Positions 9,679 through 20,926 of a stretch of 64,000 nucleotides of DNA are shown here, piece by piece. Every line of letters begins with the position of its first letter. Positions within the stretch are counted from its first letter, which is position 1. Below the pieces are notes generated by a model, which worked only from the letters and a program-made list of their open reading frames with translations, was not told the DNA's origin and did no database searches. Origin of the DNA: Piezodorus guildinii (Eukaryota; Arthropoda; Insecta; Hemiptera; Pentatomidae); assembly GCA_023052935.1 (NCBI GenBank), contig CM041298.1:15359371-15423370 (forward strand), read 5' to 3'. The position numbers were made by a program, and so were the translations under genes.

Positions 9679-10214
9679 TACTGCTCGTCGCTTTCGATTA
9701 CTTCAACACTTACTTGACAAACGCTCTAAACTTTCACTTAACTACAAAAGACTTCTCTACATGACTATCATTAGGCCTATATGGACTTACGGAGTTGAGC
9801 TTTGGGGCTCTACTAAACCTTCAAATTCTTCCCGGATCCAATCCTTACAATCTGAAATCCTCAACGCTCCTTAATTTGTCACAAATAAACTCATCCATAA
9901 AGACCTAAATATCCCATATGTTGCTGATCTAGCACGAACCAGATATTACTCCTTCCATAACAAACTCTTCTCCCACTCTAACCCACTAGTTTCAATCCTT
10001 GCTTCCTCTTCCATTCCTGACAATCCTTGGAGGCGTCTAAAAAGAAGATGGCCTGAGACCTAGTTTAGAAAAGTTACTGGAGTGCTGCCATTGGGTAGTT
10101 TTTCTTCAAGTCTGTATCACGCTATTTATCTTTTGTCATCTACACATTTACATGTTGTATTTTGAAGTACAGTTGTAAATTTCAATAAATGATGTTATAA
10201 AAAAAAAAAAAAAA
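9679..10214 (+). pseudogene. Jockey-A LINE 3' end with 3' UTR and poly(A)
   Basis: Encodes LLDKRSK-like and MTIIRPIWTYGVELWGSTKP, then LIHKDLNIPYVADLARTRYY and SFHNKLFSHSNPL, with a small deletion (the KILRKIL segment) and a changed end. The 3' UTR (TTGTATTTTGAAGTACAG and TTGTAAATTTCAATAAATGA) and A-run at 10199-10214 match the copy at 38.0-38.96 kb closely, so this is a fairly young, strongly 5'-truncated insertion. Confidence 0.85.
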
Positions 10215-10302
10215 TTTGGTGTTTAATTATTTATTATAATTAGGAGAGATTCTTTTATTATACGTTATTCGGGTGTTACGCATCTTGAAATTTAAGCCAT
10301 AA

Positions 10303-10310
<8 letters not shown>

Positions 10311-10369
<59 letters not shown>
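10311..10369. repeat. (TA)n microsatellite
   Basis: About 29 uninterrupted TA units. Confidence 0.95.
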
Positions 10370-10371
<2 letters not shown>

Positions 10372-10470
10372 TTTGTGTTGTTCTTAGGTTTCAGTCAATG
10401 AATAAACAATTTTATCTATGCGACGTTTCGAGAATTTATTGTTCTCATAATCATGCCTTAACAGTGGAAA
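10370..10470 (-). mobile_element. PLE-like repeat, divergent subtype
   Basis: Reverse complement reads CTCGAAACGTCGCAT and TTATTCATTGACTGAAACC, as in 5340-5425. GAGAA/TTCTC could form stem II before GAAACGTC, but the box corresponding to CUGANGA reads CATGATT, so the catalytic core is not intact. Confidence 0.4.
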
Positions 10471-10564
10471 AAAAAACAACAAAAAAAAACAGAACATTAA
10501 TATTATTATACAATAATTATATTATAATATTAATGTTCTGTTTTTGATATGTTATTATATATCA

Positions 10565-10570
<6 letters not shown>

Positions 10571-10650
<80 letters not shown>
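10571..10650. repeat. (TA)n followed by T-run
   Basis: About 26 TA units to 10623 and then about 27 T. The flanks at 10505-10555 also contain a short inverted copy of AATATTAATGTTCTGTTTTT around 10485-10545. Confidence 0.9.
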
Positions 10651-10866
10651 ATATATGGTTCGATTACAAAGATTCATCAGTATTGAAACTAATAAGCCAA
10701 AAACATTTACACTAGACGGCATTATTCTTTAATAATTTTTTTCGTTCCTTTCGATTTTCATTTAAATAATTGAAATAAAATTTCCCGATTCCAGAACACC
10801 TTAAATTTTTTCTCCATCATCAAGAATAACCGAGTTGTCAGGGAGCCACATCTCTTAAAATTACAA
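10651..10866 (-). repeat. Family S fragment (partial)
   Basis: From about 10795, TTTTTTCTCCATCATCAAGA followed by ATAACCGAGTTGTCAGG and CACATCTCTTA matches 58425-58470 and 58780-58795. The first 140 bp are unassigned. Confidence 0.35.
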
Positions 10867-10867
10867 T

Positions 10868-10990
10868 TTTTTTGTATGGATATCAGAAGGAATAGACTTC
10901 CATATGGAAGAGGATCGGATTATGAAAGATCTGTCCAAAGTTGCGGTTCGATGGGGTGTAATATACAAATCAGAAGGTCGCATATTATTG
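10868..10990 (-). pseudogene. CR1-like LINE fragment
   Basis: Matches part of the CR1-like copy at 28985-29080 (GGAATAGAATTCCATACGG, GATCTGTC, TGCGGTT, GATGGGGCG). Confidence 0.55.
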
Positions 10991-11390
10991 AAAATAATAA
11001 ACAAAAAGTAGAGAATTCAGACTGAAACGTAAAAAAATATATTGCACGAACATCAATTGGTTCAAACGTATGTAGCCATTAAGTTTGGAGGAATAAACAA
11101 GGAATAAGGATCGGTAGGAAGGGCCAATAAAGAGAAGAAGTGAGCTGAGGCAGGGGCTATAAAGTGGAATGAAAGGGCAATAAAAGGGAATAAGAAGGGA
11201 AGTTCAACTGCCCTAAGGTAGTCCGCTTTACGGCCCACGACCACTTTCTTTTCACATGTTAATCCCTAACCGGAGGATGGAATGCTATGGCTACTGCCTG
11301 TCTAATCCAGTAGCAATAGCTTAGGCAGATCGGTTTCTGACCTGAGTTACGTGGTCAGGAAATCAAACCATGTGTGATCACGATTTACAC
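10991..11390. other. Unassigned sequence
   Basis: No motif-bearing ORF and no repeat partner seen. Confidence 0.35.
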
Positions 11391-11395
11391 TGGCG

Positions 11396-12595
11396 CACAG
11401 TGGGAAATATGACCGATTTAGGTGGACAAAATTCTGAAACTTATCTATGTTTAACCTCCGGTGTCCCAGGTTACGGAAAAGAATATTTAAAAAAAATATA
11501 AAAACTAATTAATTTTTTTAACACGATTAGCGAGCGCACCGTGGTCAAACATCAAATTTATTTGCTAAAATCTAAAACTCTCCTTTAGTCCCAGAATACG
11601 GGAAAAACCATACAAAAATCTAATTATGACTCGATGTATGTGGCTCTAGCGCCCTAACTCAGCCTCCACTGGCTCTCAAGACCAGTGACGCGGCTGAATG
11701 AGAGGCGCTGGGATCATCTGTCGTTGTTTGATTCAGTAATCCCAGGGGCAGTTTGTAAATATCGTAAATAGGTATGAATGTGATAAGGATTATTATCTTC
11801 TTTATAGTATTTATTTAATTTTGTGTATATATTTTTTAAAAATTCATTTTATTTTTTTTATTTGTTTAATCTTTAGAATTTTTTTTCTTTAATTTTATTT
11901 ACAATGTACATATGGGATGAATAATTTATTCTATCTCTAATACTCATTGTCCCAGAAGATGGCAGATTGTATTATCTCTTAATAAAATAAATTAATAAAA
12001 TTATGACTCGGAGTTGCTAAAATCTGCTAATAGATGTATTTTATATGGTTTAGGAAATTCTTGAAATAGTAGATTGTAAAATTTTTGATTCCTAGTTTTG
12101 TGTCTGACAAAATGATCTATCACCCAAAACGCTCAAATTCTTTGTAATATCTAAAGATACTACAAACAAATCATAGAGGTAACTTGGGAGTTATATAGTT
12201 TTTCGTTATTGAATAAAAGCGTACATTTACAAATTGCTAAATCAACTCTACAGGTGGGATTGCAATTTATATTCAATAACGAGTTTGGAAATATAATGTC
12301 TTACCTGTCTTAGCAATGACCATTGCTAAATAAAAGCAAAAATACTTTGCTCTAAATACACCTTGAACACAATAAATGGCCATCGAATAAAAATAATCCC
12401 ACTGTTTGGTTGGTATAAGGCACTTGTGTGAGCAGGAATGATTCATTCATTTATTATTTATTTGTAAACACGGTATCGTGAGAAATATTATTATTAATGG
12501 TCTTGCCAACTTATAATAAAAAGGTGAAGCACTGGAAAATTTCAAACTTTTTACTTGACTTTTGTCCACCTAAATTGGTGATTTAGCCCACTGTG
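11396..12595 (+). mobile_element. Transib-like non-autonomous DNA transposon, copy 1
   Basis: Ends CACAGTGGG and CCCACTGTG with imperfect terminal inverted repeats of about 35 bp (shared ATTTAGGTGGACAAAA). Exact 5-bp TSD TGGCG at 11391-11395 and 12596-12600. Transib elements are known for CACWRTG-type ends and 5-bp GC-rich TSDs close to CGNCG. The interior aligns with the reverse complement of 24446-25288 once the LINE tail at 11634-11998 is removed, giving about 825 bp. It has no transposase frame, so it needs a transposase in trans. Confidence 0.7.
11634..11998 (+). mobile_element. Jockey-B LINE 3' UTR insertion inside the Transib-like element
   Basis: Matches the jockey-B 3' UTR at 54020-54180 and 59150-59250 (TGGCTCTAGCGCCC, GGCGCTGGGATC, TAGGTATGAATGTGA, GGCAGATTGTATTAT). 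TSD of 12 bp AATTATGACTCG at 11622-11633 and 11999-12010. Extreme 5' truncation. Confidence 0.85.
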
Positions 12596-12599
12596 TGGC

Positions 12600-12782
12600 G
12601 GTCATAACTTTTAGACCACCTTTGGTTAACAATAAACGAATGAAATGTGGTGCGCGCAACACACAATTTTCGCTAACCTCTGTTTTTAAAATCAATTCAA
12701 GAATTTTTAGAAACATTAGAGGTATGAAAATAATTTTTGTTTTTCATAAATGGCATTGGCATAAACCATACAGCCAAAATTA
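12600..12782. other. Unassigned; possible R remnant
   Basis: GTGCGCGCAACACACAATTT near 12650 and AAAATCAATTCAAGAATTTT near 12690 resemble the R left end, so the R copy at 12783 may start here in diverged form. Confidence 0.45.
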
Positions 12783-13556
12783 AATTGTTAAAGAATTAAT
12801 TAAATTAAATTTCAATAGAAACTGTTTTATTAAAAAATCTATTATATTATTATCTACAACAATCAGTTTGTTTTATCGGCTTTTTACCACTCTCTGTTAA
12901 CTTTTACAATGTTTTGTTTAAGATACTATTTTTTTCTGAAATCTTTAGCTTTCTATAATATATTACACATCTATATTGCCGTTCTTATGTCCAAAGACAC
13001 AAAAAATGCATTAAAAAATATATTTGTCGCTTTCTTCTATAGTTGGTTATCAAATTCGTTTAATTTTGATATTTATCTCTTTTCTACAAATGTTAATCGG
13101 ATGATATGGTTAATTTAATAAAAACTATAAAATTAAAGGTTCATGACAGGAAGAAAATTAAAATGATCGGCATTTGAGCCCTGCCAGACTATTACAATTA
13201 GAATGAAACCTACATGATATCTAAGACAATTATACTTTACATCGATATTATAGATCAAAATCGTTAGAACCGTTTTTGAGAAAATCGTAAAAAAGTGCAA
13301 AATGCATGGTATAAAGTAGCTCTTCTGGTAAGCCGATTTAGATGAAAAAGTTCCTGTCTATGACATATCGGACGTATAGTTGTCTTAAATATGAAATTTC
13401 CGATTTGTACGTGTTTTCGTTTTGGTACTGATATTGGATTGGTATTGATATTGGACTCAGGGGACCCTAAAATCTGTAAATCTGTAAAAACTAAAATTCG
13501 TAAATTTTTACGATCGCAAGGCTTTCCCTTACTATATATTTCATATATAAGTAATA
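12783..13556 (+). repeat. Family R copy
   Basis: Runs from AATTAAATTAAATTTCAATA through TTATCGGCTTTT, the GCAAAATGCATGGTATAAAG block and CACGATCG-type end TTTACGATCGCAAGGCTTTC, ending at CTATATATTTCATATA. The CA microsatellite and part of the TTTTTGCGGGAC block are deleted. Confidence 0.8.
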
Positions 13557-14507
13557 ATAATAAAAGGCTTACCGAACTCGAAGGTTCGTTACCGATACCA
13601 CCAAACTTCGCCTGCACAGACTCGTCCAATGTTCGCCGGTCAAGCACAAGCCCCCAAGATCAGCCTTAACGCAATCCTCCCATCTCCGCTTCGGCCTACC
13701 TTTCGGACGCCTACCAGTCGGTTCAGCGACTATCAACTTTCTCGGCATCCGTTCCTCACCGAGCCCAACAACTTCACGCGCCCATTTCAGTCTCCGCGAT
13801 GCTATCAACTCAATTATATTTACAGGATGCAAGTTCCGCAATTCCGCGTTGTGCAACCTTCTAAACTCCCCAGTGGCCTCATCTCTCTTCGGACCAAATA
13901 TTTTACGCAGAACCTTATTTTTGAAAACCTTAAGCCGTTGTTCATCCTTCAAAGTAAACGGCCACGTTTCACATCCGTAAAGAACCGTCAGAAGAATAAT
14001 AGTTTTATAAATTCTAACCTTTAAGCTTTTAGACAGAAGCCGCGAGCTAAGTAATTCAGCAACTAAATAACAACACGCATCTCCTACCTTCAACCTGACT
14101 TTGTTTCTTCCTGGATTTCATTTTTTCTTTTTATCATTGAACCTAAATACTTGAATTTCTCTACGTGTTGAAAAGTATGCCCTGAAATATTAATATCATG
14201 AAGATCGCCACAATTTCTGCTACTAATCATATATTTCGTCTTATCGGTATTTAATTCGAGACCTATTTGTTTACCGGTTTTTATTAACACACTTGTATTT
14301 AGCTGTATGGTTTCCGTGTCTTCACCTAGCAGTACCAAATCATCGGCATACCCTAAAACCGGAATCCTGTCCCACATATTTAAGCCTTTCTCGGTACACA
14401 TCACCTTTTCTATGACATATACTAAAGCTATATTAAATAACACAGGTGAAAGGGAGTCACCCTGTTTCAAACCCGATCGCACCTCAAATATGTTACAATT
14501 TTTTTAA
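13557..14507 (-). pseudogene. RTE-type LINE, 3' half, frameshifted
   Basis: Minus-strand frames 14482-14090 and 14093-13569 encode RSGLKQGDSLSPVLF (motif B), LGYADDLVLLGED (motif C), LKVGDACCYLVAELLSSRLL-type sequence, VLYGCETWPFTLK and GRRPKGRPKRRWEDCVKADL. A frameshift near 14092 joins the two. The (TTA)n tail lies at 13551-13565. 5'-truncated at motif B. Confidence 0.85.
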
Positions 14508-14940
14508 GTCACAACATTTATAAGTTCTTAATCTGATTTTAACAACGGAGGTAAGTAAATGTGGATCGCGCACGCCAGATTTTATTGATTCGAAATTCAA
14601 CCTGTAACGAGATAATTTAGGTGAAAGTGACTGTGGCATTCCATTAATTGTAAAATTATACCAGAGAACTGTTGAATCTAATCCAGGAATTGTCATTATT
14701 GTAGAATTATCATTGTATCAAGAGGACATAGAACAGTGAACATAAATTCAATAAGCTCTCTGAGACATTTGGTCGTAGGCTGTTATTCCAATAAGGTCCT
14801 ATTTCTGTGTTAGTCTGTGTCTAACCGATATTAAAGCTTGGCTGTCTTGGGTATACGGATATAGGGTGATATATTTGAATTATTTAATTAATATTGAATT
14901 CATAGTATCTCAAAAATTGGGAAATTGAGTCATCCATTTT
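14508..14940. other. Unassigned AT-rich sequence
   Basis: Minus-strand frame 14696-14493 has no recognisable motif. Nothing else seen. Confidence 0.35.
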
Positions 14941-14942
14941 TA

Positions 14943-15675
14943 GCTTCTTCTTTTTTCTACACATTTTTCCCAACGTAACACCAACTTTTTTATCCCCGAA
15001 CTGAAAAACTCTGAGCTTTGAAGTGAAACAAAATCTGAAAACGTACTTTTCACTTGATCGTAATTTTCAAAAAGTTTTCCTTTGACGAAGTTGTCTAAAT
15101 TCCTGAACAGGTAGTAATCTGTTGGAGACTAGTCGGGAGAATATGGTGGGTGCAGAAGAACTTCGTAGTCCAGTTCTTTCAATTTTTGCTTGGTATGTTT
15201 TGAAACATGGCGTCTTGCTGCCGCTCAGTGAGATCATGAGGTACCCATGTATCGAGCTTTTTTACTTTCCCAATACACTTTAAATGTCTGGAAACGGTAG
15301 ATGCACTTGCATTTAGTTGTGCTGAGAGTCCTTTAACTGTTTGGTAGGGGTTTACTTCTACTGTATGTTTGAGGACATCGTTGTCTATTACGGACGGAGG
15401 TCTTCCTCGGGGCAAGTTTTCCAAGTCGGTATCCCCAGCTGAAAACTTAGCAAACCAACGGGGAATGGTCCGTTTATTATTCCATGTTCATATTTGGAGG
15501 TATACTAAAAAGTGGGTAATGGATTGGGAAGCTAATGTTTATAAAACAAAGGTAGAGGATTAGTAACTGTTTACTTTAAATATGTAAACATTCGGAAGAA
15601 AACAATAGAGACCTGCAAAATCCTTTATGTATTTCAGAAACTATAAAAACGGACATTTCATGTGAAACAAACCAA
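14943..15675 (-). mobile_element. Mariner-A deletion derivative, copy 2 (one end lost)
   Basis: Right end intact (complement of TTGGTTTGTTTCACATGAAA, then TA at 15676-15677); the left TIR is missing. Minus strand encodes LPRGRPPSVIDNDVLKHTVE, KCIGKVKKLDTWVPHDLTER and then, in another frame, ARPHVSKHT-like and KELDYEVLLHPPYSPD. The deletion removes the first two catalytic Asp residues; its junction equals that of copy 3. Confidence 0.85.
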
Positions 15676-15724
15676 TAGTATGAGAACTAGAGCATTTTTA
15701 CAAAACAAAGAAAGAACATTAATA

Positions 15725-15894
15725 GGTTCACCTGTGGTGTATTGGCCAGCATAACGGCTTTCTATGTCCTAGGTTGTGGGAAAGGGAGGGTTCAAATGTG
15801 GCAGATGTTCCTAGAATGTTTAAGATAGTAATACAGAGTATACGGAACAGAAACCACATGCCTACCCAATCTGAATAAACTACTAAGAATATAA
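15725..15894 (+). mobile_element. Possible degenerate SINE-1 head
   Basis: GGTGTATTGGCCAGCATAAC resembles the box-A side and GGGTTCAAATG resembles box B of SINE-1; the body is not recognisable. Confidence 0.3.
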
Positions 15895-16768
15895 TGAAAA
15901 AATGTGGTGGGAGCAACACACGACTTTTACTTACCTACATTTTTAAAATCAATGAAAGAATTTTCAAATATAGTTAGAGATAAAAATACGTGAAACTATT
16001 AAGGAATTAATTAAATCGAATTTCTCTAGAAACATGTGTTTTATTAAAAAATCTATTGTATTATTATCTAAAACAATCAGTTAGATTTATCGGCTTTTCA
16101 TCATTCTCTATTAAATTCTAAAAGCTTGAGTATGAGATAATATTTTTTCTAAAATCTTTAGCTTCCCAATGGTATATCATACATGTATATTACTGTTCTT
16201 ATGTTCAAAAACCAAAAATTGCATTAAAAATATATTTTTTTCTGTTTTCTCCTTTAGTTAGGTATCGAATTCATTCAATTTATATATTTACCTGTTTTTC
16301 ATCAGTGGTAACTAGATAATATGGTTATTTTTATAGAATCCACAAAAGTAAGGTACTTTTGGGAAAGAAAATTTAAAATATCGGCATCTAAGCCCAGTCA
16401 GACTATTTTAATCAAAATGAAAACTACATGATATTAAAGCACATTAAATTTTACATCGAAATAGCGAGTTTAATCGAAAAAAGGTGCAAAATGCATGGTA
16501 TAAAGTGGCTCTCCTGGTAAGCTCATTTTGATGAAAAAGGTTTTTTAACGTCTCAGGCGTATATTAGTCTTAAATATAAAATTTCAGTTTTATAGGACTT
16601 ACCGTTTCATAGGAGTTACCACACACACAGAGACCTTTTTGCGGGACTAGGTTATTTGGACTCAAGGGACCCTAAAATGTGTATTTCCGTTGAAAACTGG
16701 AATTCGAAAATTTTCACGATCGCAATACTTTCCCTTACTATATATAGCAAGTGAAAGTAAAAAAAAAA
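15895..16768 (+). repeat. Family R copy, nearly complete
   Basis: Begins AAAAAATGTGGTGGGAGCAA then CACACGACTTTTACTTACC, ends TTACTATATATAGCAAG then TGAAAGTAAAA. A small deletion affects the CGAGTTTAATCAAAATCGTC block and the CA run is short. Confidence 0.85.
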
Positions 16769-16779
16769 TTGATAGTGTA

Positions 16780-16988
16780 TTATTTATTCAGTCTATTGAG
16801 TTGGGGGGACAACCCTAGGATATGGTGACCCTCCTCCGATATACCCAACCTCAATAAATGGGTACCGAAAAATGGCAGAGAGTAATTTCGGCATAAGCTT
16901 CTCATTGTGCGGCCGTTGGCCCAGAAACAGTCCCAATATATATGTACTTAGTTTTTTTAATTTTTTACCTCTTAACATCACCTATCCC
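16780..16988 (+). mobile_element. SINE-2 body fragment
   Basis: Matches the body of the SINE at 19740-20027 (GTATTATTTATTC, TATGGTGACCCTCCT, TGTGCGGCCGTTGGCC, GAAACAGT), without the tRNA-like head. Confidence 0.6.
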
Positions 16989-16989
16989 T

Positions 16990-17440
16990 TTCCAAGACTA
17001 CCATGCTCTTAACCAAAATAGAAAATGTAAGACAACTAAGCAATCATCAAAAGTTCAACTAATTAAAAACTATGCCCAGAAGGGCGTAGGGTGAGTTATA
17101 GGATAATTAGCAGGAGATGAAGGCAAAACTACCTCCCACCTTCAGGAAAGGTCTTGAACGAAGTGGCAAATGTCAGGTCAGGGCTTGCCATTTCAGGTCT
17201 GTAGACCTCTAGGGTGACCTGTCCTTTAGGTCTTCAATGGCTCTTAATCAGTCTGGGGGAGTCTGCCGTTCCGTGTTGATACAACCTTTCTTAATTTAAT
17301 ATTTAAGGCTGGATATCCGTTGTATGAGGTGGTGCACGGTGGTATCAAACAGTCAAAAAATGAAAAAGCTGTATAACAAGAAAACGAACTGTAGTGTCGA
17401 GCTGTTATTGGTATTATTCGATTCAGGAAGAAACACAATT
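16990..17440. other. Unassigned sequence
   Basis: No recognised gene or repeat. The minus-strand frame at 17244-17567 overlaps R sequence and is a shadow. Confidence 0.35.
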
Positions 17441-17444
17441 TTTT

Positions 17445-17865
17445 TTTCAGTATATTTAATATATGGTAAAGGAAAGTATTGTGATCGAGAAAAAAAAATA
17501 GATTTCCAGTTTTTACCGGAAATACAGGTCTTAGGGTCCCTTGAGTCAAAATAACCAAGTTCCACAAAAAGGTATTCGTGTGTGTCTGTATGTCCGTGTG
17601 TCTCTGATTACGTGTGTGGTTAGTCTAGCGCGAAACCATAAATACGTAAAAAACTGAAATTTCATATTTAATACATGTATAAGCCCGAGATGTTACAGCA
17701 ACGTTTTTTATCCAAATCACCGAACGTGAAGAGCCACTTTATACCATACATTTTGCACTTTTTCCAAGGTCCGCAAAAATGTGTGTGTGTGTGTGTGTGT
17801 TAAGTCTATCACGAAAACTAAAATTCGTACAAAACTTGAGTTTAATATTTGAGACAACTATGCGC
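17445..17865 (-). repeat. Family R copy (right part) with a duplicated fragment
   Basis: 17445-17775 runs from AAAGGAAAGTATTGTGATCG to ATACATTTTGCACTTTTTCC; 17776-17865 repeats the GCAAAAA, (GT)n and AAATTCGTACAAAACT region, so two R pieces lie side by side. Confidence 0.7.
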
Positions 17866-17904
17866 CCTAGTTGACCACCAAGAGCCATGGATTAGACTCC
17901 GGAT

Positions 17905-18107
17905 AGATTTCGGATTCCGAGAAAGTTGGTATTCGCTGATCCGACTGGTAGGCGTCCGAAAGGTAGACCGAAGCGTCGATGGGAGGATTGCGTTAAGGCT
18001 GATCTCGAGAGCATTGGACGAGTCTGTGTAGGTGGAATTTGGTGGTATCGGCATCGAACCTTCGGGTTCGGTAAGCCTTTATTATTATTATTACCATTAT
18101 TATTACT
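17905..18107 (+). pseudogene. RTE-type LINE 3' end
   Basis: Encodes the C-terminal basic block (ADPTGRRPKGRPKRRWEDCV) and ends in the family's CTTCGGGTTCGGTAAGCC followed by a (TTA)n tail at 18078-18107. About 200 bp, the shortest RTE copy here. Confidence 0.8.
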
Positions 18108-18261
18108 GTTATATCTCTAAGCATATGTGACAATATCGATTATCGGAACATATGTTCTAAACATTATTAGAATGTGCACTGAGGTTATTCATTGTTATTA
18201 AAATGTTCAAAACAAATAGTACGTTCTTTGATTCTTAAATATTAATGACATAACAATTATT

Positions 18262-18334
18262 ATTATGCGCCCTAGATATTACAGCAACTTTTCATCAACA
18301 TCAAGAACCACTTTATACGAAGGATTTCGATTCA

Positions 18335-18390
<56 letters not shown>

Positions 18391-18565
18391 AAATCTAATT
18401 GGCTTTGATATGATATAGGCTACATTCTGATCAAAGTAATCTGACAAGACTTAAATAGCGATATTTTAAATTTTCTTCTTCCGAACTACCTTTAATTTTG
18501 TATATTCAAAAATATTAACTATATTATTTTATTTTCATTGATAAAAACCGGTTAGATATACAAAT
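18262..18565 (-). repeat. Family R fragment interrupted by (TA)n
   Basis: TGCGCCCTAGATATTACAGC, then a TA tract at 18340-18387, then TCTAATTGGCTTTGATA and TTTGTATATTCAAAAATATT, all in R order. Confidence 0.65.
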
Positions 18566-18614
18566 TTAACGATTTTTATACCCAATGAAAGGAAAAAAGA
18601 ACAAAGATATTTTT

Positions 18615-18821
18615 ACTAGAAGGAATTAGTCCGGGTGGCGGTCGATGAATGAAACAATTGAGTAGTTTCAACCACTTATTTTCTGCCAACGTTTCGACCC
18701 CCACTGTGGGTCATCATCAGGGCATAAAAGATACAAAAAAGATACATTTACAATAATATACTATTAAATATACTATTTTAAAAAATATTGAGCTAAGCGT
18801 CGTCAATATTAAAACATAAAA
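18615..18821 (-). mobile_element. PLE terminal repeat with hammerhead motif
   Basis: Shares AGAAGGAATTAGTCCGGGTG, GTTTCAAC and the motif region with 62680-62890, in the same orientation. An R element is inserted at its right side (18822). No protein remnant seen. Confidence 0.7.
18688..18720 (-). ncRNA. Hammerhead-like motif, best helix I in the window
   Basis: Minus strand: CTGATGA, extra T, stem II GACCC/GGGTC, GAAAC, GTT. Helix I pairs TTTTATGCC (before the core, 18729-18721) with GGCAGAAAA (after GTT, 18687-18679), eight of nine positions. This is the layout of a type I hammerhead with a one-pair helix III. Confidence 0.6.
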
Positions 18822-19612
18822 ATCTAGTGCGGGCAACACACGACTTTCACTTACCTCCAGTTTTAAAATCAATGAAAGAATTTTCAAATACACTTAAAGA
18901 TAAAAATATGTGAAACTATTAAAGAATTAATTAAATTTAATTTATATAGAAACATGTGTTTTATTAAAAAATCTATTATATGATTATCTAAAATAATTAG
19001 TTCTATCTGCTTTTCATCACTCTTTATTACCTTTTACAAGCTCTTGTGTATTAGATAATATTTTTTTTTTCTAAAATCTTTAGCTTTCTAACGGTATATT
19101 ATAAGAGTATATTACTGTTGCTATGTTCAAAATCAAAAAATTGCATTAAAAAAATATAATTTCAGTTTTTTCTTTTAGTTGTTTTTTAAATTCGCACAAC
19201 TTACATATTTAGCTGTTATTTATCAATGCTAACAAGATAATTTGGTTATTTTTATAGAATCTACAAAATCAAAGGTACTTTAGGGAAAGAAAATTTAAAA
19301 TATCGGCATTTAAGCCTTGTCACGCCATTTTAATCAGAATGAAAACTACATGGTATTAAAGCCTACTAAATTTTACATTGAAATAGCGAGTTTAATCAAA
19401 ATCGTCGGAACCGTTTTTGAGAAAATCGAAAAAAAGGTGCAAAATGCATGGTATAAAGTGGCTCTTCTGGTAAGCTAATTTTGATGAAAAAGGTTTTGCA
19501 ACGTCTCAGGCGTATATTTGTCTTAAATATGAAATTTCAGTTTCATAGGACTTACCGTTTAGGCCCGGGAGTAATACTTTCCCTCACTATATATAATAAG
19601 TGAAAGTAAAAG
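18822..19612 (+). repeat. Family R copy
   Basis: Starts ATCTAGTGCGGGCAACACAC then GACTTTCACTTACCTCC and ends AATAAGTGAAAGTAAAA. The block with the CA microsatellite and the TTTTTGCGGGAC sequence is deleted near 19570. Inserted in a PLE repeat. Confidence 0.85.
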
Positions 19613-19739
19613 TAACAAAAAGAAAATTTGTGCTTAATAAGTGTCTTATATATATCTAGTCATACGATGAGAGTCGGTAAGTTATGAAACACAATCAATT
19701 TTTGAGATTTTTTTCTGGTGATCTTATTTACTTCGGTAA

Positions 19740-20027
19740 GGCGCATGGTCAAGGGGGTAGAGCGCTAGTCTACTGTGCTCCGGGACCTGGGTTCGAATCC
19801 CGGCTGTGGCGGAATATTATTTATTCTGTTATTTCAGCCGGGGGGCGATACCGGGGTATGGAGACCCTCCTGGGATCCCAAAAATGGGGAAAAAACCTGG
19901 CGGCTGGGCATGATCTCGGCCCTATCACCTCATTGCACGGCCGTTGGCCTAGAAACAGTACGAATATCTACATTTACTGAGCCCAAAACTCTTCATGGGT
20001 TGTAGTGGTCCAGGTTTTTTTTTTTTT
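19740..20027 (+). mobile_element. SINE-2, full length, tRNA-derived
   Basis: tRNA-like head with box A TGGTCAAGGGGGTAGAGCG and box B GGTTCGAATCCC (about 19789-19801), then a ~200-bp body and a T-run. TSD of 16 bp TTATTTACTTCGGTAA at 19724-19739 and 20028-20043 proves retroposition. A genuine tRNA gene is unlikely because of the attached body and TSD. Confidence 0.85.
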
Positions 20028-20043
20028 TTATTTACTTCGGTAA

Positions 20044-20590
20044 TCTAAACAAAATAGTTCATGATTTATTTCATTTGAAAGAGCAGGAAAGTACTAAATT
20101 CATATCTGTGAAGGGAAGATGTAAACTAGAAATTTGATTTATGCCTTGGATTATGTCCCATAAGGATTATAGCAAGGAGGGTTGACGAGGGGTGTTTCAT
20201 TTATCCTGATCTGTATCCTGGCGGGAGGTCCTGCACAAAATTGGAAATTACGATAAATGGATCCGTTTAAACTCGGCAACACCCATCCTTCCACCAGTCT
20301 CCGGACCAATCTCACTGACAAATCGCACTCCTCTTTCCCTTCCGTCTACGGTATTCGCAACAATTAGGAATCGCTCGTAATTGTAGCAGTAATCGTGAAT
20401 AATGAATACACGCGTATTCATAGATGTATGAATACAGACATGCCATTTATAAGTGTTAGAGGTAGTTAGGAAAATGGCTTGCGAAAAACACATAGCTTCC
20501 AGTTTTAACACATCACTAATCAAAAACAATTTAACATTGTTTCAAAAGTTTTAAGGCCATGCCTATTGCTTAGGGTAAAATTAATTAATC
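20044..20590. other. Unassigned sequence
   Basis: A 93-codon minus-strand frame (20529-20248) has no motif I recognise. No repeat partner found. Confidence 0.3.
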
Positions 20591-20591
20591 T

Positions 20592-20711
20592 ATACCGTAA
20601 AACGGGATGAATATGAACCCTCTATGGCATCTTGAGCAATATACAAATTTATTTATTATTATTATATATTTAGTGGGTGTGAGTTTTTGAATCGTCGTTT
20701 TTGAAAAAAAA

Positions 20712-20793
<82 letters not shown>

Positions 20794-20860
20794 CTGTTCC
20801 TATTCACCCTACAGTAGGGGTTAGTTCACCCCATTTAGAACATGTGGGGTGAATGAGAAC
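20592..20860. repeat. Possible MITE-like inverted repeat around a (TA)n tract
   Basis: ACGGGATGAATATGAAC near 20600 is echoed in inverse by GTTCCTATTCACCCT near 20797. Between them lies a TA run of about 36 units (20716-20791). Weak. Confidence 0.3.
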
Positions 20861-20926
20861 TGTTTAAAATGCTTATTAAATTACTTTATATCAATTACTA
20901 TTATAGAAGAGTAATTTAGGTTATGA

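Noticed and set aside
10544..10732. Frame of repeated Tyr-Ile
   Set aside because: Translation of the TA microsatellite and T-run. The same applies to the frame at 28569-28784.
19740..19812. tRNA gene with good boxes A and B
   Set aside because: It is followed by a body seen elsewhere (16.8 kb) and is flanked by a 16-bp TSD, so it is a SINE head.
20248..20529. 93-codon minus-strand frame as a host gene
   Set aside because: No domain, no splice context and no similarity I can recognise; length is within chance expectation.
20592..20860. MITE with ACGGGATGAATATGAAC-type ends
   Set aside because: Inverse match is short and imperfect and no TSD is visible; kept only as a weak repeat.
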